Shown here piece by piece: positions 20,091-29,873 of a stretch of 29,948 bases of DNA. Numbering within the stretch: position 1 is the first letter of the stretch; each line of letters starts with the position of its first letter. A program made the translations under genes and the position numbers. The stretch spans positions 15,052-44,999 of the forward strand of contig JAKCWW010002781.1 in the NCBI GenBank assembly GCA_026260175.1, read 5' to 3'. The stretch is from Reticulitermes lucifugus (taxonomy: Eukaryota; Arthropoda; Insecta; Blattodea; Rhinotermitidae). The notes below the pieces were generated by a model. It searched no databases. It was given only the letters and a program-made list of their open reading frames with translations, and was not told where the DNA came from.

Positions 20091-20700
20091 TCATTTAAAC
20101 TCAGCGTACCGTCGGCGCTGTACTCCTGTAGCTTGTGTTACTGACACCGTCGTAAAATGAATCACAAAAATAATGCGACATTCGCCTTTATGTGACATGA
20201 TTTTCGTTTTACCGCCTGCAGTTATGTTAATGGTTTAGATGCAGCTCATAAAGTTTTGTTTAAGAAGTCTGTATGTTAAAAAGAGTCCTAGAGACCAATG
20301 GAGTGAATCATCACGGCGATCAGCAATGCAGTTATTTTTTAAGTACGCGCAACCGATTATGATGATGAAGATAAAGAAAACAGAAATATCCACATCCAAT
20401 TCAAGTAAAATAACCATCGAAGCATAACTGATTCTCGTAACAGACGTTTATCCTACAGGACAGACTAACAGTAATAGAAGTTTTTAGTATGTGAAACTCA
20501 TGACCACGTTTTGCGTTTCAAGGAAACATCTCTTCACGATGGTCTATATTTGGCGAAATACTTTGAAGTCAAAACAGATTTGCTATTTATAAAATGTAAT
20601 TGTGCTCTGGTGGTTACCTTACTTGAATCGATGTGGGCCTGTTGTCAATACGGTATTGAATGTAATGTAACAATATCTCTTTAGCTTATACAGTACAGTA
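20091..20700. other. Intergenic DNA, nothing recognised
   Basis: Overlapping frames on both strands at 20235-20427 are chance openings with no signature. Confidence 0.5.
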
Positions 20701-20702
20701 TA

Positions 20703-20934
20703 TCGTTGATAGTAAAGAGGGGCTAGACCCTTAGCTTTTAAATGCGAAGTTGTTTCTTTATTTATGGATGTTGGTTTATTGATTCTCCGAATAATATAAA
20801 ACTATAAATTATTGTATATTAATTTGTTCATCACATTCACTACGTCATGTTTCGGCCGGTAATTGCGGCCATCATCGTACAGTTCTGCAATCATATATAA
20901 AAATATTTATTTATGGTTAGCCCCTACTTAACGA
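20703..20934 (-). repeat. Fold-back element with hammerhead-like core (locus 5)
   Basis: GGGGCTA (about 20718-20724) pairs with TAGCCCC (about 20918-20924) within longer imperfect arms. On the minus strand the centre reads CGAUGAU, then stem II GGCCG/CGGCC, then GAAACAUGAC (20853-20844). One U of CUGAUGA is missing. Confidence 0.45.
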
Positions 20935-21239
20935 AGCTCTTAGCTGTCAAGGTTATGTAGCGCTGCGTGATCGAATGATTAGTTTACACTGAATTTGAAA
21001 CGATGTGGAAGGAGGTGGTTCTAGCCTAAGAGGTTTGTCAGGAGGGACTGAGGAAAGACACATGAAAAGTCAAAAAAGTCAACACATATCTTACATAATT
21101 GCTGTAGATACGTAAATTTCAAGTTTTGGTCGTCATTTATGTTTTCACAATGGCGCGCGTCTTTGTTTGTCCCCGACTTTTCGGATGAACTTACTACATA
21201 CATCTTCGGGGTGACTGAATTAGTTCAGTCATCAATTTT

Positions 21240-21290
21240 GTCATTCTGAGTAGGAGACATTACTTTCCTCCGAAATGTCGGAGCAAGAAA
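21240..21290 (+). repeat. Hammerhead-like remnant (locus 6)
   Basis: CUGAGUA, GGAG/CUCC stem II, then GAAAUGUCGG (21272-21281). Core bases have changed from CUGAUGA and no clear outer arms are seen. Confidence 0.35.
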
Positions 21291-22150
21291 AGAACACTAC
21301 AGGTGTAAGAACGCAAAACACGACGTTTGTTTGAACAACAGCCGCCATCAAAATATGAGAAGTAACATGTGAATTTGTAAATAATTATTTTATATTTCTG
21401 GTGCGCACTGGGCATGAGACTGATCTGTAGATGGATGTATTAAGCATCTCTGAAGCACTGGTACGTAAGCCTCACTTTACACGGTATTTTATCTCAGAAG
21501 ATTGGGCCTTTCACTTCATATCTACATTAATTTCCTGCTATTCCCACATCCCATTTGTAGGCCTATTAGGCTATTCCAGGTCATAATATACCTGTAAGAA
21601 TTACCTTTTAGTGAATGGTACTTTTGGTTTAGCAGATTACTTTTATGGACCATGTTCCTTTCCTAAGAAGAGAAATGCATTTATGAGCTAATTTGTTTTA
21701 ACATTGTGGTTAGATATAAAGTAACTGCTGTTGTGAACAAACAGTGGATGGAAATTGGTGAATTTATGCACCACGTTCACATCTGAATTCGAAGCATAAG
21801 AAGCTACTTAATTGTAAAGACATGAATCATTTGATTACAGTATTTTTGTTATTAATGTCACTGAGCAAGCCTTTAATAATTCGACTACCATGATGAACCT
21901 GCTACCGATAAATAGATACGTGCTTTGACATTTTTGATGTAAGCCTTAAGACTCACAAATGCTGTCAGTATTACTGACTCAGTGAGTACGAAGGAGATCC
22001 AGTTAATCAATTGTGTCTACAGCTGACAAAACATTCAATAATGTAGCATTTACAACATATGAATACGAAAAATAATTGTATTCGTAAGCTGGATTTTATT
22101 TCATGCATTGAAGTTATACGGCAATTTGGAATCTAAGGTTCTTACAGGGT
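21291..22150. other. Intergenic DNA, nothing recognised
   Basis: AT-rich, with no supported feature. Confidence 0.5.
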
Positions 22151-22329
22151 TTCAAGTCTTCTGGGATGTTACGATATGTCGTTACGTAAGTAGCTCCCGA
22201 CGTTTTGAAGAATATTACTGCCTTTATGTTCAGGGTTAAGCAGTCCAAGAAGATTAACGCGCTACATACCTTTGAAACGCCGGATCAACTTACGAAAGGA
22301 CATGGCGTTACCATCCCAACAGACTTGAA
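22151..22329 (-). repeat. Fold-back element with GAAACGTC-like motif (locus 7)
   Basis: Arms of about 31 bp (22151-22181 and 22298-22329) are inverted copies with a few mismatches, both including TTCAAGTCT and a GGGATG block. Inside, a minus-strand AAAACGUCGGG (from GACGTTTT at 22199-22206) faces a plus-strand GAAACGCC (22274-22281), giving two inverted copies of the motif in one element. Confidence 0.5.
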
Positions 22330-22702
22330 TCTCAAGTAGTGTTTTATCTGTTAAAGAATTTCATGCCCGCACTTTAGGTGCTGAGGTTTCAAAAGTCGCC
22401 GTAATTTACCTCAGTACAACAAGCGAAAGTTGAATCTGCACAGGAGACCCGTCACCTCCATGAAACAATGATTAATTAACTGGTGTTCAATACTTAATAC
22501 CATATGTAGGTTTACGAAGGTTTTTGCTTTAAGGAACAGCCAAATAGATGTGTGTGTTTTTTACATACCTCATCGTTCGGTACAAAGGTTAAACTTGTGC
22601 ATAAATTAGTAGATAATTATGTCAGAACATTGTATATTGAGTATAGTCTATTAATTATTATTAAACAAAGTGTAGGGTTAAAACACACGGATATCGCAAA
22701 TA

Positions 22703-23060
22703 TACAAGGATGTTTAAAAAATAATGTAACAGACATTCCGATGTCGAGAATTTTATTGTGACTTCGATGTATACGTGTCACGTGTGTAGCTGATGGTATG
22801 CATCGGACCGCCACACAGTCACCGTTGATGTGGAAGATTCTGTCGGGAGGTAGAAGAAACCGATGTTAAACCTCTGTAGCCAGAAGGTGACAGCTTACTT
22901 CACGTCGGCGCCTGTTGCAAATGACTTGCTAGCCAGGTGCTTTTTGAGGGGTCCAAAGATATGGAAATTGCTGGGGGTGATATCGGGACTCTAGGGATGT
23001 TGGTCCATAACCTCCCAACTTAGCGCCATAATCAGTCACAAGTCTGGTTGGCAGTATGCA
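22703..23060 (-). pseudogene. Mariner transposase 3' half, minus-strand copy
   Basis: On the minus strand, reading down from about 23060: TANQTCD, WEVMDQHP, stop, SPDITPSNFHIFGPLKKHLA, then ADVK, stop, AVTFWLQ, and an end like IHRSHNKILDIGMSVTLFF. This is the order seen at the C-terminal half of mariner (D,D34D) transposases, whose last catalytic Asp normally sits in the PSD motif; here it is Asn. The terminal inverted repeat is visible at 22703-22739 (TACAAGGATGTTTAAA...), preceded by a TA. In-frame stops make it non-functional. Confidence 0.75.
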
Positions 23061-23342
23061 GCCCAGTGATTTCCATCTCTCTGGATCCCTTAAGAGGCAC
23101 CTGCATGGCAAGCAATTTGAAACAGACGCCGACATGAAGCAAGCTGTTACCTCCTGCTTACAGATACTTGACACCGATTTCTTCTCCGACCAAACAAAAA
23201 CCTTGGTGCCAGAGTGAGACAAATACTTAAACGTCAATGGTGGCTACGTGGAGCTCTCGTGTGTACCATGTATACATTCTAGGTCAATATAAATTCTCAG
23301 GATCATAGTGTTTGTTACCTTATTTTTTGCGACTCGTTTCTA
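23060..23342 (+). pseudogene. Mariner transposase 3' half, plus-strand copy
   Basis: From about 23062 the plus strand reads PSDFHLSGSLKRHLHGKQFE, then TDADMKQAVTSCLQILDTDF, then LVPE, stop, DKYLNVNGGYVE. This is the same part of a mariner transposase as the neighbouring copy, but in the opposite direction. The PSD Asp codon is kept (23068-23070). A degenerate terminal repeat (GTTTGTTACCTTATTTTTT) ends at TA 23341-23342. The 5' half of the element is absent. Confidence 0.75.
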
Positions 23343-24780
23343 ATTCTTCCATTTTATTTTGTAATGTAATGTAATAGTGTAAATGCAATGTATGTTTTAA
23401 TAAATGTTCAAATATTGTATGTCAGTAAGTAATACTAACAATACGGCGCCTCATCATTCGCAAATAAAAATACGTTTACACGATTATGGTATTCCGATAT
23501 AAGAGGATTCCTTGCAGCAACCTATTGCCTTTTTTGATAACATTAAGATGATTAAGGGAATATGATAGCAGTATTCAAGTATCTCATTGTGAGGGTCTAG
23601 TCATCGATCGTCTTTTCGATTATGCGTTTTGCATTCTTGCTTCGTTTTCGGGAGCTCACGCTTTCGTATCTCGGCCTTGGACCAGCTATCCTGACAGGTT
23701 TATCGTTGTCTACCTCGGCCCATGTAACGCGTTAAAGAACCCGACGAAAACGTCCATCAGTATTATCCACAATTCATCGTTTTGAATAATCGTACAGCTG
23801 AAAAAGCGTTTTTGAGTGTACGAAGAAAAAACAGGACGATTTCTGTGTCCTGACAATTGTGCGGATTCCTTAGTCCCCTTGTACGATACTCAGTTCCATT
23901 CGTGGTTGTCAAGCCTGTTTCGATCTTCGCCAGATGCTGAATCCCATTTTCGCCATGGGAGACAATTTCGAACATATCCTTAAAAAAACTTGTGTTAGTG
24001 GAAGGAGTCTGTGATTTAAATGTGTTTGGCTGCTAACTCCGAAATCAGACAGCCGGTAATTAGCAACATTTACAATGAAGCATTTCACCATTTTGATGGC
24101 CTCAAAGCCGGATCGTAACATTTCGTAGGGAAATTTCACAACACAAACCGGACTCCGGCAAATATACTTTGAACTTCAGGCCAAGACAAATATGTGACAT
24201 GTGTGCATCCTTGAGTGCGAATCCCTTATCCTCCGTTCAAGAATAGCAGCAGGTGTGATTTAAAAAAATGCGTTGAAGTATGAGGATGGAAGGAAAGTTG
24301 TCTAGACGCTGCCAAATACAGCCGGTAGTGACGTTATACAAGACTGCTGTGATTACAATCTTTATAACTCTTCTAATGAATGCTCATAAGGGTCATCTGC
24401 CCAAATTTCGTAACACAATGACCTAAGGTCAGGGATAACCTTCCATGAATTCCTGTTTGTACAACTGACATGATTGTTATTTTATTTATTTCTGCTTTAT
24501 TTATGACCCTGTCAGTGTCTCAGAACCTGCAGCGTGGAACTGAACAATGATTGGTGAATTAATGGTTGGAAAGGATTGAGAAGAAAGCGGCTATAGAGTA
24601 ATTGACGTGATATTTCGGTAGTTACGTGTTAATAGACCGACAAGTGTCCCCGAAACCTCAGTAAGAACACCGTGTGTGTCGAAGCAGATTTGAAGTGTTC
24701 ACCTCCGTAATACAAGCCAGACGTTTTACCACTTGAGCGAACGTGCTTGATAAATAACTGTAAATTGTGTTATATCCTGC
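23343..24780. other. Intergenic DNA, nothing recognised
   Basis: Contains short minus frames at 23763-24139 that I cannot assign to any family, and a TAATG-type short tandem near 23362. Confidence 0.45.
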
Positions 24781-24800
24781 GGGTTGCTGTTTCGTCAGAT

Positions 24801-24926
24801 TGACGCCGTGCAGTTTGATAGGTACGAACCAACGTGTCGGAGGAAGTTGATGCCTTCACCTTCAAGGTATAAAATGTCGGTATCTTGCGAAACGTCGGTA
24901 CCTATATCCCAAACTGCACGGCGTCA
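24801..24926 (+). repeat. Fold-back element with GAAACGTC motif (locus 8)
   Basis: A perfect 17-bp inverted repeat, TGACGCCGTGCAGTTTG (24801-24817) with its complement at 24910-24926, sits inside longer imperfect arms that also share GGTAC. GAAACGUCGGUACC occurs near the right arm (24889-24902). The CUGAUGA block is not preserved. Confidence 0.5.
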
Positions 24927-24929
24927 CAT

Positions 24930-25425
24930 CTCAAAAGCCAGTAATCCTAACACGTACCGCCGTGAGAACTTCTATTCTCAAAAGTAGCAGAAGTATAAGC
25001 AATGGCAGTCCTGAAATATTGAATAGATTTTATCTTCCGGTGGAACAGTCTGCAGCTGAGTGCCACATTGGAGTCACTTGTATGCCAATTAAACAGTGAA
25101 AATTTTCTTTTTTGGCAATCCAAATCCATGAGAAAGAGTCGGGCGCTCCTCCCGGCTTGTGGGGCCGAGCACCATAAGCCCTCTTCAGGACTGAAATGTC
25201 TATGATATTCACTAATATTAATGTATAGGGCGAAAATAAAATTTCATGAAGGAAAGTTCAGTAGCTTTATCGCATGCTAGGAAGGAGGTTGCTTTGGGAG
25301 AATGAAAATAGTTGTAAGGCTGTATTCTTGACCTGCCACCAGAATGATGGACAAAATCTTGATAAAGTGACATCTAATAAATCATTTGGGACTGTGAAAA
25401 AATTGTGGTCAACAATATGTATCGA
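24930..25425. other. Intergenic DNA, nothing recognised
   Basis: No supported gene. Short frames on both strands are chance. Confidence 0.45.
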
Positions 25426-25744
25426 GATATCTACGTTCATAAAGATAAAGGTACAGTTCACCCTATAACAGGCCATGAAGGCGCAGAGGAGGAGTAGAGG
25501 TATAGCTCTACTCTTTCTTTAACTTCGGCGCTATATGGGGTGGGTGGTCAACGTCACGTTCCGACCGCTTTACTCCCGGGAATGACCCGGTACCCGTTGT
25601 ACGGGAGGCTGGGTAGGCCGCAGGGCCAGTCTGGACGGGTGCTGAAAATCTCGCCCCCACCGGGATTCGATCCCCGGACCGTCCAGTTCGTAGCGAGTCG
25701 CTATACCGACTGAGCTATCGCGGCCCACGATATTTACGTTCATA
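25426..25744 (-). mobile_element. Full-length tRNA-derived SINE with target-site duplication
   Basis: On the minus strand the element starts near 25727 with GGGCCGCGATAGCTCAGTCG, containing pol III box A, and box B GGATCGAATCC follows at 25673-25663. A body of about 200 bases and a CCTTTATCTT-type tail end near 25442. It is flanked by GATATCTACGTTCATA (25426-25441) and GATATTTACGTTCATA (25729-25744), a 16-bp target-site duplication with one difference. Translated frames of this family are common spurious proteins in insect databases (GRDSSVGIATRY...). Insertion is by LINE machinery in trans. Confidence 0.85.
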
Positions 25745-26734
25745 GTGAAATAAATAAGCGCGCACAATAAATTCGAGTGTATTTTCTATAAATTTCAGAA
25801 TATTCAACACCCAATATCTAAGAATGTAAATATTAAAATATCAAAAACTGTCATTCTACTTGTTCTTTGTAGTGGTTGTGAAATTTCCTTTCTCACCCTA
25901 CTCTAAGGTTACTTCAATTTCAAGTGGATAAGAATAATCCGATGGGAGAGATACGGAAATGAATAGAACATTTATTCGGAAAATCTGAAGGGATAATACC
26001 AATTACGAGACGTTGAAGTAGATGAGTGTGTAGGTTCCTCAAAAGTGGTGGAATTATATCTACTTGGGCCTAATAGAATGAATTGTAGAAATTTGGAGGA
26101 GGAGAGTTTCACCTCCACACATCTCACACACCGCCGTAGCGTGCAATAGAGGCACAGCGGCAACTCCTTAAGATTGGCAATCGACGCCTTGTTCCAGTTT
26201 CGCCATGAAACATTTCAGCTCGGGTGGGCTGATAAGTCTTAGTTACACACAAGCCACGGGGGCAGTTTCTTGAAGCAGGGCCCATTTCTTCGCCGCCATT
26301 CCTGGAAAAATACTCAGTGGAAAAAGCCGTCCTTCAGAAGCTGATAGTGATACATCTATTCAAACATATTTTGCTTCTACGGAATCCAAATGTTCGTTAC
26401 CGTGCTCGTAAGGGTTCGCCATTTGTCCATATCCTGAGCAGGAACAATTCAGCTCACATTCTCATACATTCTTTGTTTAAGGTCTATTTTAATATTATAC
26501 TGCCGCCTGTGCTTAGTTTTTTAAGTGGTCTCTTTCCTTCAGGATTTCTGACTAAGCTGTTATGTGAATTCTGACAGTGATTGCGTGTAAACTTAATTAC
26601 ATGAATACGCGCTTCATAACGCTGTGTATAGGGCAAAGTATGTATAATGTAATTGAGTGTCTCAGTAACAAACTCACCCAGAACGAATAATTTTGATAGC
26701 GACAAAAAATATTTATATGATTTCTGTGTTTCAG
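25745..26734. other. Intergenic DNA, nothing recognised
   Basis: AT-rich. Frames at 25972-26163, 26317-26574 and 26484-26705 have no recognised signature. Confidence 0.45.
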
Positions 26735-26816
26735 GTGAGTAAAGGCCAAAGCAAAAGCCGTGGCACTTGTCTGCGTGGAAAAGGAGAAGGCGCGGCGAAG
26801 CTGTAATGTGGTCGGG
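26735..26816 (+). other. Candidate spliced exon (82 nt) on the plus strand
   Basis: Bounded by TGATTTCTGTGTTTCAG|GTGAG (acceptor) and TCGGG|GTAAGTC (donor), with higher GC than its flanks. No frame is open over the full 82 bases; one is open from 26745 on (AKAKAVALVCVEKEKARRSC...). It may be a non-coding or UTR exon, or use an alternative acceptor at 26744. No protein family recognised. Confidence 0.35.
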
Positions 26817-26849
26817 GTAAGTCTGAACTTGCAGGCAGTATGATTACCG

Positions 26850-26867
26850 TACTTGTACTTGTACTTG
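26850..26867 (+). repeat. Short (TACTTG)3 tandem
   Basis: Three exact hexamer copies, read directly. Confidence 0.8.
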
Positions 26868-26999
26868 TCGTGCAGAGCTTAGGAAACGGTATGTACTACG
26901 TAGCCAAACGGCAAACTGACCTGCTTCACCCCTCTGCTCGTCGTTCGATCAAGTGGGCTCGTCCATCTGCGTGACTCCACGCATTAGAGAGGACTATAC

Positions 27000-27429
27000 C
27001 AGTGGTTCTCAAAGTGTGCTCCGCGGATCCCAAGGGATCCGCGACCAGTTCCAAGGAGATCTGTGGATACATTTCTGTAATGGTTACTTTGAAGCTGACT
27101 TATTTTTTTTAATGAAAGGAATAATGTTTTGTTAAAAATACTCACGGAACTGCTTTGATTGGCGATGTATTTATTTCGTATGACCGTTAGAATATCTAAT
27201 TAACAAACCCACGAAGCAAGAATCCATCATTTTAACTAAGGTCAAATCATGCAATGCATTGTTACGTATGCTACTGGTATGTATTAGTATCTATCTAAAA
27301 TCAGTTCTGAGATATACATTTTTAATTTTGGATACCTATCACTCTGTATTTACATGAGCAAGGTTATGAGGATTCGTGGTTATTTTTCTAAGCCAAAAGG
27401 GGTCCGCGAGAAGAAAAGTTTGGGAAATG
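27000..27429. mobile_element. hAT-like non-autonomous DNA transposon (430 bp)
   Basis: The left end CAGTGGTTCTCAAAGTGTGC and the right end GGTCCGCGAGAAGAAAAGTT followed by TGGGAAATG match the inverted termini of hAT (Charlie/Tip100-type) elements, which begin CAGTGGTTCTCAAA. It is flanked by 8-bp GACTATAC (26992-26999) and GATTATGC (27430-27437), an 8-bp duplication with two transitions. The right terminus has lost a few bases. No transposase is encoded. Confidence 0.75.
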
Positions 27430-27439
27430 GATTATGCTC

Positions 27440-27890
27440 TGTGAGTTTAAGCCACGACTTGTCACAGCAGCTTTACAAACTGATACACACACTGGCTCCA
27501 TCCCGTGACTTACGTACAATACTTACGTAACACGCTGTGTGTGTGTTTAGTGCAACTGTGAGACAGTAGGCAGCTGTAGACACGAATGGTATATAACGAC
27601 TGTCCATCTAGACACGCGAACAAGGAAAGGACGGTAGGTCGGCCAGTGGTGTTGTTAATTTGATTTATGTGTTCGTTTTCCCTCCGTCTGGTATCAGAGG
27701 TGAAGGAAACGGGTAATGTTCAACAAATGGCCTTCTCTTCATTGCATAAAATACGCTCCTGTGTACTTAGGAAATACTACACTTTCCGTTTATCTGTATG
27801 AGTTTTCGAGTTTAATTACTTACAAGTGATTTGCCATATGTTGTGATTTAACCTTCGTTTCCTCGAGTATCAAGGTGGAATTAAAATACT
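27440..27890. other. Intergenic DNA, nothing recognised
   Basis: Short TG runs near 27540. No gene supported. Confidence 0.45.
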
Positions 27891-27894
27891 CCTG

Positions 27895-28040
27895 CTTTCC
27901 ATTTGGGAGGTCTCGGGTTTAACTGCAGGTTCAGAGTTCGGTATCCTGAGAGAACATTTGGTAATTTCCCTCGGTGTTTCCAGGAAATGCCTCGATATGA
28001 CCTCAAATCAAGTAACGACCACTTTATTTTACGCATTTCC
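27895..28040 (+). mobile_element. Diverged tRNA-derived SINE fragment
   Basis: GGTCTCGGGTTTAACTGCAG in a box B-like position is followed by GGTATCCTGAG, CCCTCGGTGTTTCC, AAATGCC and GACCTCAAATCAAGTAACGA. This is the arrangement of a SINE family I associate with Polyneopteran insects, and it parallels 19955-20090. Confidence 0.45.
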
Positions 28041-28800
28041 GAAACAGTATTCACTAATAATAAATGGTGTCTGTAATATGTAATCTGAGCTATTGGAAAT
28101 GTCGAAAATAAACTAAGAATAACTACAGTAACACTGAATTATTCCTTATGTAGATACTCTATTAAAGTTTTCTGATTTTAGAAGTAGCCTGCACTGGAAA
28201 CGATTGATGACGATCTTCGTTATAAATACTGTCTGATGTACCTAACGTATGTAATGCTGAAACCGCAGAGCGATAAACGCCAGTTAGTTTGACCAGTGCC
28301 CTGATTTATTTTTGTCTCTGAAAAATTCAGAACGTAATTTTCAGAAAATACACCACGGCCTCCATTATGAATGTTGTAACTAACAACTTTTATATGACAT
28401 TAAAATGAGAATAAATGTCAGTATTATTTATCGTCATATATTCAAAACAACAGTTTTATGTAAATGTCTAAAGCAAAATTTATTATCTCTATCGGATTGG
28501 CTCCCTTCTTTTCAGTTTGTGCTTATAACTGACTGCCTATTAATCATGCTTAATGTTCAGGCTTCTGGGAATAGCTTTTGCGTTATTACTGCCAGAGAGC
28601 TTCTGATGTGTACAGTGACGTAGTGTGTTTATTGGCTGTTTAAAACTTAATATTTTACTGCAGATATCATGCAGGGTTAGTGAGAAACGACAGGTTTATT
28701 GTCAATAGACATCTCTAGAAGATGTTACGAGTATAGTGCCATGACCATGCTGTTAATTTGTACAGTCAATTAAATTATTTTTAAAAAGTTTGAAATTTTT
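28041..28800. other. Intergenic DNA, nothing recognised
   Basis: AT-rich. The frame at 28405-28623 has no recognised domain. Confidence 0.45.
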
Positions 28801-28802
28801 CA

Positions 28803-29060
28803 GTAGTCGGTTTAGGGACCAGGCTACGGGCTGGACGATCCGGTTTTCGAATCCCGGCAAAGGCGAAAGAGGTTTCTCTTCTCCAAAACGTCTAGCCAGG
28901 GTCTGGGGCCCACCAAGTCTTCTATTAAATGGATACTGTGGTCTGTTACCGGGGGTAAAGCGGCCGGGGTGTGATGTCGACCATTCACCTCCAAATAGAG
29001 CCGAATGACTGAAGCTGTACCTGTACTCCCTCCATATACCTTCATGGTCTGGAAATGTAA
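28803..29060 (+). mobile_element. tRNA-derived SINE, same family as 25.6 kb, opposite strand
   Basis: Box B appears as GGTTTTCGAATCC with one extra T (28842-28854). The GGGGGTAAAGCGGCC block, the GTCGACCATTCACCTCC block and a tail with CTGTACCTGTACTCCC and CCTTCATGG align with the 25.6 kb SINE. Box A is largely lost. Clear target-site duplications were not found. Confidence 0.75.
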
Positions 29061-29300
29061 TAAGTAGATATGGAAAATGTTTCGTTTCAGGTATACACAA
29101 TGTCATTGTTACAGTGTTGGTCATATGCTCTGTTTTGTGACATTTGAATGTAAGATGAGGACATGGAGAGATGTCAGTGGCAAAACCTGCATACCGATCT
29201 TCGTTGTGGTTTGTTCACGTATTCAGAAACACAGAACATGCATACCTAGCAAAGCGTTTGAAGGCATTTTTTTTCTATCGGAGTACAGAATATAGCTCGT

Positions 29301-29580
29301 GGGCCGTGCCATGGCTCAGGCGGCTAGTCTCCGGCCTGTCACCGCGGAGGCCTGGTTTTGATCCCAGGTCAGTCCATGTGGGATTTGTGATGGACGAAGT
29401 GGCGCTGGGACAGGTTTTTACCCGAGTACCTCGGGTTTTCCCTGTAAATTTCGTTCCACCGTTGTTCCATTACACGGAAAAACGAAGAAAACTAATCATC
29501 TTCATCACAGGATTGCACAATAAGCCTCAAGGCTGCGGTGCGTCCGTAGCATCTGCTGCGGGGTCCTCCAAAAAAAAGCT
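29301..29580 (+). mobile_element. tRNA-derived SINE, second family
   Basis: Starts GGGCCGTGCCATGGCTCAGG with box A (TGGCTCAGGCGG, 29312-29323). Box B-like GGTTTTGATCC (29354-29364) follows, then the CCATGTGGGATTTGTG, GGGACAGGTTTTTACCCGAG and CGGGTTTTCCCTG blocks typical of an insect SINE. The 3' boundary is uncertain; an A-run occurs at about 29571. Confidence 0.75.
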
Positions 29581-29727
29581 CATAGTTGCTTCAAGACAAA
29601 CATTAAGTACATGAGTTCATGTCCTAAACAGTTAACTGCGTCAATCCAGTATTACTGGGGTTTCAGTATGCATATTAACAAGTTTTAAATTTTTCGCAGC
29701 AATGTGCATGGCGTATCAGTTGTATGT

Positions 29728-29804
29728 GACGTTTCGTGAAGGGTCATAAGTTACACAAACTTCCGACCCTTGCATGTGGGACCGCTACGCTGTCTCGAAA
29801 CGTC
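29728..29804 (+). repeat. Inverted pair of GAAACGTC motifs (locus 9)
   Basis: GACGTTTC (29728-29735) and GAAACGTC (29797-29804) face each other. On the plus strand a GGGAC/GUCUC stem II-like pair and a degenerate CUUGCAUG stand where CUGAUGA would be. This parallels the inverted motif pairs of loci 1 and 7. Confidence 0.4.
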
Positions 29805-29873
29805 CAGAAACACCCAATTACGTTTCATGCTAAAACAGCTGATATTTCAGTCATTAAAAGAACTGGGAAATTT

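Noticed and set aside
22929-23237. 102-codon minus-strand frame as a gene
   Set aside because: It runs across the junction of the two mariner fragments, out of frame with both, and opens on TTG.
25570-25767. 65-codon minus frame (GRDSSVGIATRY...) as a protein
   Set aside because: This is the well-known spurious translation of a tRNA-derived SINE.
28753-29124. 123-codon minus-strand frame as a gene
   Set aside because: It is the antisense of a SINE body and matches the other SINE copies, not a host protein.
29171-29614. 147-codon plus-strand frame as a gene
   Set aside because: It is mostly SINE sequence starting at 29301; the upstream part has no signature.
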